DNA of 64,000 bases from Ignavibacteriales bacterium (GTDB lineage: Bacteria > Bacteroidota > Ignavibacteria > UBA10030): the NCBI GenBank assembly GCA_026390595.1, contig JAPLFQ010000023.1:62001-126000 (forward strand), in the 5' to 3' direction. The first letter of the stretch is position 1. Every line of letters starts with the position of its first letter. The notes under the pieces were generated by a model, which worked only from the letters and a program-made list of their open reading frames with translations, was not told the DNA's origin and searched no databases. Positions 26,739 to 35,433 of the stretch are shown one piece after another. The position numbers and the translations under genes are program-made.

Positions 26739-26763
26739 GACTCACATCCTCCTGAAATTTCAG

Positions 26764-27783
26764 TTAATTCCGGCCACTGCGAGTTGAACCACTGTTCCTG
26801 TTTCCTCCGTTGCCTCCGCTAGAGCTTGGTGCTGGGCTTGAAGAAGCAGGTGCCGATGATGGAGGCGGCGAGTATGAAGGAGCCGGTGAAGTGCGCGGAG
26901 AAGACGATGTGGCACTCCCCCTCTGTGAACCTGCTTCCGTCCTGTAGTAGCCAGATGCCGGAGCTTCCGAGTATCCCCTGCTTCGGCTTGTTCCACTATT
27001 CCTCGTGTTGCCCTCAGGGCTCCGGCTTCCGCCGCCGGAGGGGGCTGTTCTTGCGCTCGGGGTCGCCGACCGGCTCGGCGCGGCAGTACCACGTCCGCTG
27101 CTACCCGATGGCGAGCTATAGTTTCGCGACGCACGACCCGATGGAGCCTCGCTCCGTCGTGTAGCCGGTGCGACTGAACTACCACCCTGGCTGCCTGATC
27201 GACGGCTCGCCGGAGGTACACTGAGCGAACTTCCCGGTGATCTTCCGTCTCCGCCCACGTATCCTCCAACCTGGGTTGTGCCGCCAGTGCGACGGTAGCC
27301 TGCGTTCCTTGTCTGTGTAGGCCTTCCACTCCCGTACACGACGTACGGATATCCATTGTAGGATCCATATGGATTGTATCCATAACCACCATATCCGTAA
27401 CCGTATCCATATCCGCCATAGTATGAATTCCAGTTGTTCCAATACCCGTTGTAACCCGGATATCCCATCATTCCGCCGTAGTAGGGCGACCCATAGTAAT
27501 AGGGATCACCGAAACGAACATCCCAGTACCAACTGGAAGGATAGTAGTACCCGAAGCCAACCCGATAGTGGCCATGCATTTGGTCATAGTCGTCATAATA
27601 CGATTCTTGGTCCGCATCGGTAGTATCTTGTAGCTCGTTCAGTCGTGTTCTTTCGGGCTTCGATGTGTAGGAACCCTGGTCGTCATCTCGCGTTGTGGCA
27701 AGCTGGGTGTAGCACCCTGACAAGAAAAGAGAGAGTGCGAACATCGACACCACTGTCGCTAGAAGCTTGGTTGGGGGTTTCAT
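26764..27783 (-). CDS. Low-complexity Tyr/Gly- and Ser/Pro/Arg-rich lipoprotein
   Basis: A 339-residue predicted lipoprotein (LSGC, lipidated Cys24). About residues 70-155 are dominated by tyrosine, glycine, asparagine and proline (YYGGYGYGYGYGGYGYNPYG), and the rest is a serine/arginine/proline/glycine-rich tail, basic and certainly disordered. No enzyme fold is visible. Composition resembles adhesive or matrix-associated surface proteins, which is inference only. The frame is chosen for its lipobox and start; two other frames are also open across the repeat and lack such signals. Its 5' side is insulated by the terminator at 27850-27880. Confidence 0.65.
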   Translation of the reverse strand: MKPPTKLLATVVSMFALSLFLSGCYTQLATTRDDDQGSYTSKPERTRLNELQDTTDADQESYYDDYDQMHGHYRVGFGYYYPSSWYWDVRFGDPYYYGSPYYGGMMGYPGYNGYWNNWNSYYGGYGYGYGYGGYGYNPYGSYNGYPYVVYGSGRPTQTRNAGYRRTGGTTQVGGYVGGDGRSPGSSLSVPPASRRSGSQGGSSVAPATRRSEAPSGRASRNYSSPSGSSGRGTAAPSRSATPSARTAPSGGGSRSPEGNTRNSGTSRSRGYSEAPASGYYRTEAGSQRGSATSSSPRTSPAPSYSPPPSSAPASSSPAPSSSGGNGGNRNSGSTRSGRN

Positions 27784-27849
27784 GAATCCACCTTTCTTTC
27801 GTATTCTCTAATGAATTCGAGCAACATTGGTGCCACCAACTCTATGAAA

Positions 27850-27880
27850 AAACCCCAATCTCAGGCGAAAATTGGGGTTT
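27850..27880 (-). terminator. Rho-independent terminator
   Basis: AAACCCCAAT (27850-27859) pairs with ATTGGGGTTT (27871-27880). On the minus strand the second arm runs into TTTTTT, giving a textbook terminator for the gene at 27954-28730, and so for cysS if the two are co-transcribed. Confidence 0.85.
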
Positions 27881-27953
27881 CTTGTGCGATTGAGACCGCT
27901 CAGTATATACAATTGTCAACACCGAGATGCAGTAGTGTACACACGTTGGAACA

Positions 27954-28730
27954 TCAAAAAGCTCCCACGTATTCGAGCTGCAGAGTCCTGTTGCCAACCG
28001 AAATATCGCCTTGATTCTTGAGGACATCTTTGATATTGACCCCAAGGACAAGCCCTTTTCCCCAACTCCAACGCACTCCCAGATTCAGGTAGCCGCGTCC
28101 GCGGTCACGACCAATCGCATTTGCGCTGTTATCATTCAGCCCAAGGTCATACTCTCCGAGCAGAGAAATGTCACGCCCAAGGCTCTTTTCAGCTCCGAAG
28201 AAAATGTTGAGGTCTTTGTCACCATCTCCGCTCTCTGTCGACAAGTTCAATCCACCATGGACGCTGAGATTCCCAAGTATTGAATAATTCTGACTGGCTA
28301 CGGCATAGAAGCCCGGGGATTTATTGACGTAACGCTTGAGATCTTCAAGATACGGTCCGCGTCCCTGCCACTCAAAACCAATTGCGACGGCAGGCGCCGC
28401 AGAACTCTCGTCAAGAACCCGGATCTTGACATTGACTCCGGGATAGGGGTTCATTTTCGGTTTGTTAGTACCCAGAATATCAGTTCCCCCATAGGAAATG
28501 CCGAAGTTGAATCGATCAATCAGTCCGACTGAGACGCCGAACAGCACACCACCTTGCTCGAAGAAACCGGCACTCGCGTAGTAGCTGCCACGGTGTAACA
28601 TGCCGGCTGTGGGCTTGTCAATGATCATCGTCGGTTCAATATTCGCAGACGTGCCTGCATTGCTCTGACCCCGGGCACAATGAAGCACGAGCAGCGCTGC
28701 GAAGACGATTGTAGTGATTTTCCTATTCAA
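27954..28730 (-). CDS. Exported beta-barrel protein (YjbH-like), function unknown
   Basis: A 258-residue exported protein: signal peptide MNRKITTIVFAALLVLHCARG, then DKPTAGMLHRGSYYASAGFF and repeated amphipathic strands ending in LQLEYVGAF. The pattern of short glycine-rich strands (LFGVSVGLIDRFNFGISYGG) and a C-terminal phenylalanine indicates an outer-membrane barrel. Similar sequences are labelled YjbH-like or exopolysaccharide-related outer-membrane proteins; I recognise the type but cannot assign a role. It sits 40 bp after cysS and ends at a strong terminator. Confidence 0.6.
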   Translation of the reverse strand: MNRKITTIVFAALLVLHCARGQSNAGTSANIEPTMIIDKPTAGMLHRGSYYASAGFFEQGGVLFGVSVGLIDRFNFGISYGGTDILGTNKPKMNPYPGVNVKIRVLDESSAAPAVAIGFEWQGRGPYLEDLKRYVNKSPGFYAVASQNYSILGNLSVHGGLNLSTESGDGDKDLNIFFGAEKSLGRDISLLGEYDLGLNDNSANAIGRDRGRGYLNLGVRWSWGKGLVLGVNIKDVLKNQGDISVGNRTLQLEYVGAF

Positions 28731-28770
28731 TGTGTCCCTCGCATGAATGAAGGTTTAGACCGTGGAGAAA

Positions 28771-30228
28771 TCAGCCTTTCCTCCACACCGTTCCATCTTT
28801 CTTGTCTTCGATCGTAATTCCGATCTTTTTGAGGCCATCGCGTATTTTGTCAGAAAGCGGCCAGAGTTTCTGAGCACGGACGTCCGTGCGAAGATCGACG
28901 AGAAGTTGGGTAAGATCAGCTTCCAATGCCACATCGCCAGACGTCAAGGAAGCGGACTGGGACGAGAGGATGCCCAAGACAGACCCGCCGAAAGTCATGA
29001 AGAATTTCTCTATCCGCCGAAGCGATTCGATTGTGAACTTCTCCTCGAGGCTCAGCAGTGCGTTTGTCTCCCTCGAGAGATCAAAGAGGACAGCGATCGC
29101 CTGCGGCGTATTGAAATCGTCATTCATTGCCCCGACGAACCGGGTCTCGTAGTGCTGCAGATCTACCGTCGCTTCGGCCGTGCGATCCGCGGCTGCAGGC
29201 TTCGAGATTTCCTCCCTAAGATTCCGCACGGTGTTGAGAAGTTTCTCGAGGCCAACCTTCGCACCGGTCACAGCGTCGTCACTGAAATCAAGCGTGCTGC
29301 GATAGTGACTTTGGAGTATGAAGAACCGGACGACGAGCGGGTCGAATTTCTTGAATGCATCCTTCAGGTTTACAAAATTCCCGAGGGATTTGCCCATCTT
29401 CTGTCCGTTCGCCGTCACCATGTTGTTGTGGATCCAGTATTTCACGAACGGCTTTCCCGTGGAACACTCGCTTTGTGCGATCTCGCATTCGTGGTGAGGG
29501 AACTGGTTCTCAAGTCCTCCACCGTGAATATCGAAACTCTCTCCAAGGTATTTCATCGACATCGCCGAGCACTCAATGTGCCAGCCGGGGTATCCTTTCC
29601 CCCATGGGCTTGACCATTGCATGATATGCTCCGGTTCAGCTTTCTTCCACAAAGCAAAGTCAGCGGGATGTCTTTTTTCCGGATTCACATCGATTCGTGC
29701 ACCGGCCTCGAGATCTTCGACACTCCTGCCCGAGAGTTTTCCGTAACCTGCGAACTTAGTGACATCAAAATAGACCGATCCGTTGGCGATGTACGCAAAT
29801 CCGCTACGAACGAGCTGTTCCACGACTTCTATTTGTTCGATGATGTGCCCGGACGCACGCGGAGTTATGTCTGGACGCAGAACTCCGAGCGCGTCCATAT
29901 CCTCGAAGTAACTCGTCGTAAACATGTCTGCTATCTGCATCGGGTGAACGCGGTCGAGCCGCGATTGTTTCTCGATCTTGTCTTCCCCAGCGTCTGCATC
30001 GTCTGTCAGGTGTCCAACATCGGTGATGTTCTGGACATACAAGACCTTGTAGCCAGCATAACGCAGGTAGCGCACGATTGCATCAAACGAGACGTAGCTC
30101 TTCGCGTGTCCAATGTGGGAGTGACCGTAGACCGTAGGGCCGCATACGTACATTCCAACGCGACCTTCGTGAAGCGGCTTGAAGTCTTCCTTCTGCCGCG
30201 AGAGCGTATTATATACCTGAAGTGACAT
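28771..30228 (-). CDS. cysS: Cysteinyl-tRNA synthetase
   Basis: A 485-residue class I synthetase. The zinc cysteine and HIGH-type motif are in YVCGPTVYGHSHIGH, further zinc ligands are in WHIECSAMS and FPHHECEIAQ, and the KMSKS loop reads GQKMGKSLGNF. Length is standard. The recN gene lies 34 bp upstream on the same strand. Confidence 0.97.
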   Translation of the reverse strand: MSLQVYNTLSRQKEDFKPLHEGRVGMYVCGPTVYGHSHIGHAKSYVSFDAIVRYLRYAGYKVLYVQNITDVGHLTDDADAGEDKIEKQSRLDRVHPMQIADMFTTSYFEDMDALGVLRPDITPRASGHIIEQIEVVEQLVRSGFAYIANGSVYFDVTKFAGYGKLSGRSVEDLEAGARIDVNPEKRHPADFALWKKAEPEHIMQWSSPWGKGYPGWHIECSAMSMKYLGESFDIHGGGLENQFPHHECEIAQSECSTGKPFVKYWIHNNMVTANGQKMGKSLGNFVNLKDAFKKFDPLVVRFFILQSHYRSTLDFSDDAVTGAKVGLEKLLNTVRNLREEISKPAAADRTAEATVDLQHYETRFVGAMNDDFNTPQAIAVLFDLSRETNALLSLEEKFTIESLRRIEKFFMTFGGSVLGILSSQSASLTSGDVALEADLTQLLVDLRTDVRAQKLWPLSDKIRDGLKKIGITIEDKKDGTVWRKG

Positions 30229-30262
30229 ATCCGATAAATATTTCGTTGTTAGTGCAAGCGGA

Positions 30263-31993
30263 TTATATACGTGTCAACCCCATAAGCTCACGCGCGCCCT
30301 GAAGGCCGGCGTCTGTTACCTCTGTTCCGCTCATGAGTTTTGCGACTTCCTCTACCCTTTCTTCCAATTCCAGCTTCCGGAGACGTGTACGCGTTCTTTT
30401 GTCACGCTCTGATTTTTCGACTACAAAATGCGTATCTGCTAGACCGGCAATTTGAGGAAGATGTGTGATTGCCACGAGCTGATGGAATTGTGACAGACTC
30501 TTGAGGCTTCTTCCAACAGCGAGGGCGATTCTGCCGCTTACGCCCACGTCAATTTCATCGAAAATGAGGAGAGGCAGCCGTTCGGATTTCGCCAGGATGG
30601 TTTTGAGCGCTAGCATGATCCTCGAGATCTCACCACCGGATGCGACCTTTGCAAGCGGTTTCAATTCCTCACCGAGGTTCGCCGAGATGTAGAATTCGAC
30701 GAGATCGATTCCCTTGGGAGTCGCTTCGAAAAACTCCCTGCCAAGCTTGACATAGGCGCGGGACGGATTCGCGGACCCATTGGCCTTCCCCATCGCCTTG
30801 TTTTCGATCCTGACATCAAATCTGGCATTTGCAATCCCGAGCTTTGCCAACTCCGATGTAACTGAGCCGTTGATCTTCCCCACATGTTCGCGCCGTTTGG
30901 ATGACAATCGCTGCGCGGCTGCTGAGCACGTGCGCCGCTCGGATTCAATGCGGTCTCTCAGCTTTCGGATTTCCTCCTCGAAGTTTTCTGCCAACGCAAA
31001 TTCCGCCCCGATGTTCGTTCGATGTTCGATGACCGCGTCGAGCGAACCTCCGTACTTCTTCTTCAATAGCGCCAGCTTGCCTAACCGGTCTCTGATTTGC
31101 TCCAGCCGGTCGGGATTGAATTCAATTTTCGAGTTGTAGCTTTGGATAAATTTCGCTACTTCACTGATGATCGCAACGGCAGAGGCGCATTCGTTCCTGA
31201 TTTCCTCAAAGGCTCTGTCGATTCTCGAGAGGTCTTCCAGTTGGTTGCGGGCCAGAACCAGCTGATCGTAGACCGCCTGTTCTCCTTCATAGAGCAGCTG
31301 ATGCAGGTTTGATGTGGATTCGAAGAGTTTCTCGGCATTCTCAAGAATCCGCAATTCCGCTTCGAGCGCGTCCTCTTCGCCAGGCTGTGGATTCAGCGCA
31401 TCTATTTCCTGAATCTGAAACTCATAGAGATCTTTGCGCTCACGCAGCTGGCGTTCCTTTGACTGAAGATCCTCAAGCTCGCCGAAAAGCTGAGTGAGCT
31501 GATGGTAGCACGCTTCGTATTCTTCTTTCAAGCCGGCCAGGCCTCCGAAGTCGTCGAGCAGATCGATGTGAGTCTCTGCACGCAAGAGAGACTGATGGTC
31601 ATGCTGGCCGTGGAGATCGACCAACTGATCGCCGAGCGACTGCATCACAGACAGCGTCACCGGCGAATCGTTGACAAAGCATCGGTTGTGACCTTTGGCG
31701 GATATCTCGCGTCTCAGGATCAGGTCCTCATTCACTTCGATATCCTGAGATTGGACAAAACTCTTCACGCGTCGATTTCCCGAAACTCCGAAGAGCGCCT
31801 CAACCACGGCCTTCTCGGCTCCCTTGCGGATCACGTCTGAACTTGCGCGATCTCCAAGGACGAGGCTCAAGGCATCGATCAAAATCGATTTGCCCGCGCC
31901 CGTTTCGCCCGTGATGATGTTGAGGCCGCTTTCGAATTCGACCTCCACCTCTTCGATAAGGGCGTAGTTCTTGATGAGGAGAGTCTTGAGCAA
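30263..31993 (-). CDS. recN: DNA repair protein RecN
   Basis: A 576-residue SMC-like ATPase acting in double-strand break repair. The N-terminal Walker A GETGAGKSILIDALSLVLG and DLHGQHDHQSLL are RecN hallmarks. The middle (about 160-370) is coiled coil, and the C-terminal half carries the signature KVASGGEISRIMLALK, Walker B LLIFDEIDVGVSG and the histidine loop VAITHLPQIAGLAD. It has its own predicted promoter at 32016-32045 with a very short leader. Confidence 0.96.
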   Translation of the reverse strand: MLKTLLIKNYALIEEVEVEFESGLNIITGETGAGKSILIDALSLVLGDRASSDVIRKGAEKAVVEALFGVSGNRRVKSFVQSQDIEVNEDLILRREISAKGHNRCFVNDSPVTLSVMQSLGDQLVDLHGQHDHQSLLRAETHIDLLDDFGGLAGLKEEYEACYHQLTQLFGELEDLQSKERQLRERKDLYEFQIQEIDALNPQPGEEDALEAELRILENAEKLFESTSNLHQLLYEGEQAVYDQLVLARNQLEDLSRIDRAFEEIRNECASAVAIISEVAKFIQSYNSKIEFNPDRLEQIRDRLGKLALLKKKYGGSLDAVIEHRTNIGAEFALAENFEEEIRKLRDRIESERRTCSAAAQRLSSKRREHVGKINGSVTSELAKLGIANARFDVRIENKAMGKANGSANPSRAYVKLGREFFEATPKGIDLVEFYISANLGEELKPLAKVASGGEISRIMLALKTILAKSERLPLLIFDEIDVGVSGRIALAVGRSLKSLSQFHQLVAITHLPQIAGLADTHFVVEKSERDKRTRTRLRKLELEERVEEVAKLMSGTEVTDAGLQGARELMGLTRI

Positions 31994-32015
31994 TGGTCCG
32001 TGCCTTCGTTAGGCT

Positions 32016-32045
32016 GAAATGTAGCAAAAAAAAGGGGGATTTCAA
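32016..32045 (-). promoter_or_regulatory. Bacteroidota-type promoter for recN
   Basis: On the minus strand TTG (32045-32043), 19 nt, then TACATTTC (32023-32016), one mismatch from TAnnTTTG. The spacer contains a run of eight T. The predicted start is about 17-20 nt before the recN ATG. Confidence 0.55.
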
Positions 32046-32106
32046 TACAGGAGTCACAAGGTTGAACGCGGAGGCTGTGCTTCGACCTCCATGGCAGCTG
32101 TGTGGA

Positions 32107-32958
32107 TCAGTTCACAGACTGGGCCGGAGGGATCGGTTCTTCGAAGAAGTTCACGTCGGGAACGTCAGGGAGGATTCCGTGGAAGTATGCGTACCGGACA
32201 AACTCCGACAAACCCGCTTGTTCTGTTTCACCGAGGCCGTAGGAGAACGTGGCAAGGTATTCCTTGCCCATTTCTCGAGAGATCTTCCGCTCGGCGCAGA
32301 GCAGTTCGGCACTTTCAGTCAGGTGGGTGATACCCTGCTCCTTCGCCTGCGCCAATCGCTCTACAGTTTCCGCCGACACGGAGCCATCATAGCCAACCCA
32401 GAAGCCGTGGACGTACGGCAGACCGGTCAAGTCATGCCATTCCTCCACGAGGTCGATGGCAAAAGGCCGACTTTCCGGAAAGGACTGCGGATGGAAATTG
32501 ACGATGAGAGCGGCGTCGGCCTTACGGAGCATCTCTTCCCGATTCGGGAACATCGGAATATACTGGATGGGATCGCTGAAAGAAGCTTCATTCGGGAATT
32601 TTTCGGCGAGAATGATCTTTGCCAGGATGATCTCCGACGTCACCCGGATGTCGATGGCGATCGAACGGATATTCCGCACATTCGGATTCACGAACAACTG
32701 AACGGTATCAGACCGGGAAGATGACGACACGCCGACGCCGGGGACTATCACATAGTCGGCACCGTGGCGGGCATAATCGATAGGGGATAAAAAAGCGCAT
32801 CGGATGGGACCGATGCGCTGTTGAAATTTGACCGCGAGCTGAGATGGAAGATCGACAAGAAGTTCAACGTTGTCGGTCGATCCTCTCAGGCCATAGAGCA
32901 AGGGGTAAAGATAGGACGCATCTGGAACCCCCAGAACGTTCTTTTCAACCTCAGGCAC
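32107..32958 (-). CDS. mqnA: MqnA-family protein (chorismate dehydratase, futalosine menaquinone pathway)
   Basis: About 283 residues of the MqnA/MqnD periplasmic-binding-like fold. [15 protein letters not shown] near the N-terminus, [12 protein letters not shown], the [14 protein letters not shown] strand and [19 protein letters not shown] match MqnA, which removes water from chorismate to open the futalosine route to menaquinone. MqnD or a diverged paralogue cannot be excluded, since several usual positions differ (SPIDYAR for P-S-x-E-Y). GTG 32958, overlapping the rplS stop by 8 nt, gives the best N-terminus; a TTG at 32988 is possible. Confidence 0.75.
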   Translation of the reverse strand: MPEVEKNVLGVPDASYLYPLLYGLRGSTDNVELLVDLPSQLAVKFQQRIGPIRCAFLSPIDYARHGADYVIVPGVGVSSSSRSDTVQLFVNPNVRNIRSIAIDIRVTSEIILAKIILAEKFPNEASFSDPIQYIPMFPNREEMLRKADAALIVNFHPQSFPESRPFAIDLVEEWHDLTGLPYVHGFWVGYDGSVSAETVERLAQAKEQGITHLTESAELLCAERKISREMGKEYLATFSYGLGETEQAGLSEFVRYAYFHGILPDVPDVNFFEEPIPPAQSVN

Positions 32959-33292
32959 TGGTCTTTTGCGTGACTTGTTTCGCAGCAAGTTTTCGCAGGT
33001 AGTAGAGCTTCGCGCGACGGACTTTCCCTTCCTTCACCCGTTCGATCTTGGCGATCCGGGGTGAGTGGAGGGGAAAAATACGTTCGACGCCAACACCATC
33101 AGAAATCTTCCGGACGGTGAAGGTTGAATTCAAGCCTGCGCCGCGCCTGCTGATCACGACACCCTGGAATTGCTGGATGCGTTCCTTATCGCCTTCGACG
33201 ACGCGCACGTGAACATTGATCGTATCACCCGGGTTGAATGCCGGCCTGTCCGATTTGAGTTGTGTTGCTTCGATGAGTTTCATCTTATCCAT
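32951..33292 (-). CDS. rplS: 50S ribosomal protein L19
   Basis: A 113-residue L19, located at the 30S-50S interface. It has the conserved [30 protein letters not shown] and [14 protein letters not shown]. It ends the ffh-rpsP-khpA-rimM-trmD-rplS cluster, 34 bp after trmD. Confidence 0.98.
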   Translation of the reverse strand: MDKMKLIEATQLKSDRPAFNPGDTINVHVRVVEGDKERIQQFQGVVISRRGAGLNSTFTVRKISDGVGVERIFPLHSPRIAKIERVKEGKVRRAKLYYLRKLAAKQVTQKTSA

Positions 33293-33326
33293 TGTTGCTT
33301 CTCCCAGCTGGTAACGTGTCTCTGTT

Positions 33327-34010
33327 TTACGAATTCTTGTTCAACAAGTCCGAGCGACGGGATTGTGTCCGTTCCGCTCTCTGGCTCTGGCGCCACTTTT
33401 CGATTTTGGAGTGATTTCCCGACAGCAGAACATCCGGGACCTTCATGCCGCGATACTCAGGCGGTCGTGTGTACTGCGGTGCTCCCAACAAACCATCCTG
33501 GAATGAATCAGTCAACGCGGATTCGCTGTCATTGAGAACGCCCGGCACCAAACGAACAACCGCATCGACCACCACTGCCGCCGCAAGTTCTCCGCCCGTC
33601 AACACAAAATCGCCGATCGAAAGCTCCCGCGTAGCCAGCGACTTTCTCACACGCTCATCCACCCCTTTGTAGTGCCCGCAGATAAGCATGAGGTTTTCTT
33701 TCAGCGAGAGATCATTGGCGACACGCTGGTTCAACGTTTCGCCGTCTGCAGTCAGAAAAATTATCTCATCATAGACCCGCTGCCGCTGCAGACTCTCGGC
33801 ACACTCGAAGAGCGGCTCCGGCTTCAGAATCATGCCGGCCCCTCCGCCATACGGTGTGTCGTCGATGGTTTTGTGTTTGTCGTGTGCGAATTCCCGCAAA
33901 TCGTGAACGACGATCTGAACTTTTCCTTTGTCCTGAGCCCGCCGGATGATGCTCTCTTGAAGCGGACTCTCGAGGAGCTTGGGCACGCCTGTCACGATAT
34001 CAATGCGCAT
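33327..34010 (-). CDS. trmD: tRNA (guanine-N1-)-methyltransferase
   Basis: A 227-residue SPOUT methyltransferase making m1G37 in tRNA, which protects the reading frame. Seen: [21 protein letters not shown], the substrate loop [24 protein letters not shown] and the AdoMet knot [16 protein letters not shown] 34010 overlaps the rimM stop (ATGA) and begins the family N-terminus; the frame runs a further 40 codons upstream inside rimM without homology. Confidence 0.97.
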   Translation of the reverse strand: MRIDIVTGVPKLLESPLQESIIRRAQDKGKVQIVVHDLREFAHDKHKTIDDTPYGGGAGMILKPEPLFECAESLQRQRVYDEIIFLTADGETLNQRVANDLSLKENLMLICGHYKGVDERVRKSLATRELSIGDFVLTGGELAAAVVVDAVVRLVPGVLNDSESALTDSFQDGLLGAPQYTRPPEYRGMKVPDVLLSGNHSKIEKWRQSQRAERTQSRRSDLLNKNS

Positions 34011-34510
34011 CACTCCAACAACCCTTCCAGCGGACGAATCACCACTTTCCGACGCTGCACATCGACTGACCGAATAACATCTTTGATCGCCGGGATCAGG
34101 AATTCCTTTTCCCCCTCCACCACAACCCACACATCGTTTGCGGGGAGCTGCATCACCTCCTGCACCGTCCCGACTGGTTCACCCGATTCCGTTTCAACGC
34201 TCATCCCGACAATGTCGTGGATGAAGTACGAACCCTTTTTCGGCATCACCACATCTTTTGCTGCGATGAAAACCAACTGGCTCCGCAGCGAGTCTCCAGC
34301 GGTGCGAGAATCAACCCCCTTCAACTTCACAACGGCCGCCGAGCGTGTCACTCTCACAGCGGTGACGGCATGTTTCACCGCCAGGGACTCATCAATTCCA
34401 ATCCAGACTGTTTTCAGTTTTTCGAAGCGTTGCGAGGTATCGGTGAGCAGTGAGACGTTCAGCTCGCCCTTGAGACCTATGCTTCTGGTGATTCTTCCGA
34501 CAGCAACCAT
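34010..34510 (-). CDS. rimM: Ribosome maturation factor RimM
   Basis: A 166-residue RimM that assists 30S assembly near S19 and the 16S 3' domain. [18 protein letters not shown] at the N-terminus and the PRC-barrel half with [22 protein letters not shown] and [17 protein letters not shown] match the family. It lies between the khpA remnant and trmD, its usual place. Confidence 0.94.
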   Translation of the reverse strand: MVAVGRITRSIGLKGELNVSLLTDTSQRFEKLKTVWIGIDESLAVKHAVTAVRVTRSAAVVKLKGVDSRTAGDSLRSQLVFIAAKDVVMPKKGSYFIHDIVGMSVETESGEPVGTVQEVMQLPANDVWVVVEGEKEFLIPAIKDVIRSVDVQRRKVVIRPLEGLLE

Positions 34511-34550
34511 CAGAAAACGTCTCCGTGATTCAGTGTTCCGAAAACCATGC

Positions 34551-34781
34551 TCAGCCTATGATATCGAGCACGGCTTTTTTCCCTTCTTTCGCGGCCACTG
34601 CCCGCAAGAGCACTCTCAAAGCCGACGCCGTACGTCCCTTCTTTCCTATGAGTTTCCCCACATCCGTTTGCTCTACTCTGAGCTTGAAGATCGTCTTGTC
34701 CTCCTTCTCTTCCACCTCCACGACGACCTAATCAGAATGATCAACGAGATGCCTTGCAAGGTATTCCACGAATTCCTTCAT
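34551..34781 (-). pseudogene. khpA: khpA (KH-domain RNA-binding protein) interrupted by an in-frame amber codon
   Basis: Between rpsP and rimM, where KhpA (YlqC) is normally encoded, the minus strand gives ATG 34781 with AGGAGGTG just upstream and a 76-codon frame ending at TGA 34551-34553. Codons 1-17 read MKEFVEYLARHLVDHSD, codon 18 is TAG (34730-34728), and codons 19-76 continue with VVVEVEEKEDKTIFKLRV and the KH GxxG loop LIGKKGRTASAL up to AVLDIIG. Both halves are clear KhpA in the same frame, so only the single TAG breaks it; CAG or GAG would be expected. TAG is used as a normal stop elsewhere here (dapA, dapB, serS). Options are a real nonsense mutation, a sequencing error, or reinitiation at GTG 34721 just past the stop. 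Confidence 0.85.
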
Positions 34782-34910
34782 GATCCACCTCCTGATTAAA
34801 AGACAGGGCCTTGCACATTGCGTACGAAAGCACTCACCCTTTAAACATCGTGGGAAGAAATTCTGTCGAACCTATCGCCGGGGAAGTTTCCCTTCCCCTT
34901 CACGCCCAGC

Positions 34911-35354
34911 TTAGGCCGCGGGCTGCGGAGCGGGTTCGGCTGCGGCGACCGGAGCAGCCTCTGCCGGTTTTTCCGCTGCCTTTTTCTTCTTCTGAACCCG
35001 GCGGCTTTTGCGATCAGCTTCGCGTTGCGCACGCTCGGTCTGCTGCATCTGCCATTTCTCGACGATAACCTGCATCTTGGCATCATCGACACCACGCCGC
35101 ATCAAGGACCAGCGCAGCCAAACTCCCTTTCGCTGCAAAAGCGATCGCACGGTGTCTGTCGGCTGTGCACCTTTTTTCAGCCAATAGAACACCCGCTCCT
35201 CTTTCACAGAAAGGGATATCGGATTCATGTTCGGATCGTACTGCCCCACGGCTTCAATGAAGCGGCCATCGCGGGGAGAACGAATATCCGCAGCAACGAT
35301 CTTGTAGATCGGATGCTTCTTTTTTCCGGCTCTTCGCAAGCGTAACTTTACCAC
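34911..35354 (-). CDS. rpsP: 30S ribosomal protein S16 with C-terminal extension
   Basis: A 147-residue S16. The conserved core (about 1-80) begins MVKLRLRRAGKKKHPIYKIV and includes VGQYDPN and GAQPTDTVRSLL. Roughly 65 further residues form a charged helix and an alanine/proline-rich tail (KKKKAAEKPAEAAP), longer than the approximately 80-residue E. coli protein but usual for Bacteroidota-type S16. It is the second gene of the ffh cluster. Confidence 0.97.
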   Translation of the reverse strand: MVKLRLRRAGKKKHPIYKIVAADIRSPRDGRFIEAVGQYDPNMNPISLSVKEERVFYWLKKGAQPTDTVRSLLQRKGVWLRWSLMRRGVDDAKMQVIVEKWQMQQTERAQREADRKSRRVQKKKKAAEKPAEAAPVAAAEPAPQPAA

Positions 35355-35370
35355 CGTATAACTCCTCGTA

Positions 35371-35422
35371 GGTTTGAGATGAAAGTTTCGATTTTCAAGC
35401 TTAGAATTTCAAGTAATGAATC
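35371..35422 (-). repeat. Low-complexity spacer between ffh and rpsP
   Basis: A degenerate AT-rich tract of words like gatttt, gaattt and gaaagttt (for example gtttcgattttcaagcttag) separates ffh from rpsP. It resembles the other spacers at 9745-9822, 11785-11846 and 57001-57064. No other feature is seen there. Confidence 0.3.
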
Positions 35423-35433
35423 GATGGAGCCTT

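Noticed and set aside
26752-26763. Palindrome CTGAAATTTCAG next to the FadL-like ribosome binding site
   Set aside because: Only 12 bp and may be chance; no second copy was noticed to support an operator.
26760-27419. A 219-codon frame inside the low-complexity lipoprotein gene
   Set aside because: Open only because of biased repeat composition; it lacks a signal peptide and a start context, while the frame kept has a lipobox.
34728-34730. Recoding of TAG as a sense codon in this genome
   Set aside because: dapA, dapB and serS in the same window end in TAG at the expected family lengths, so general reassignment is not supported.
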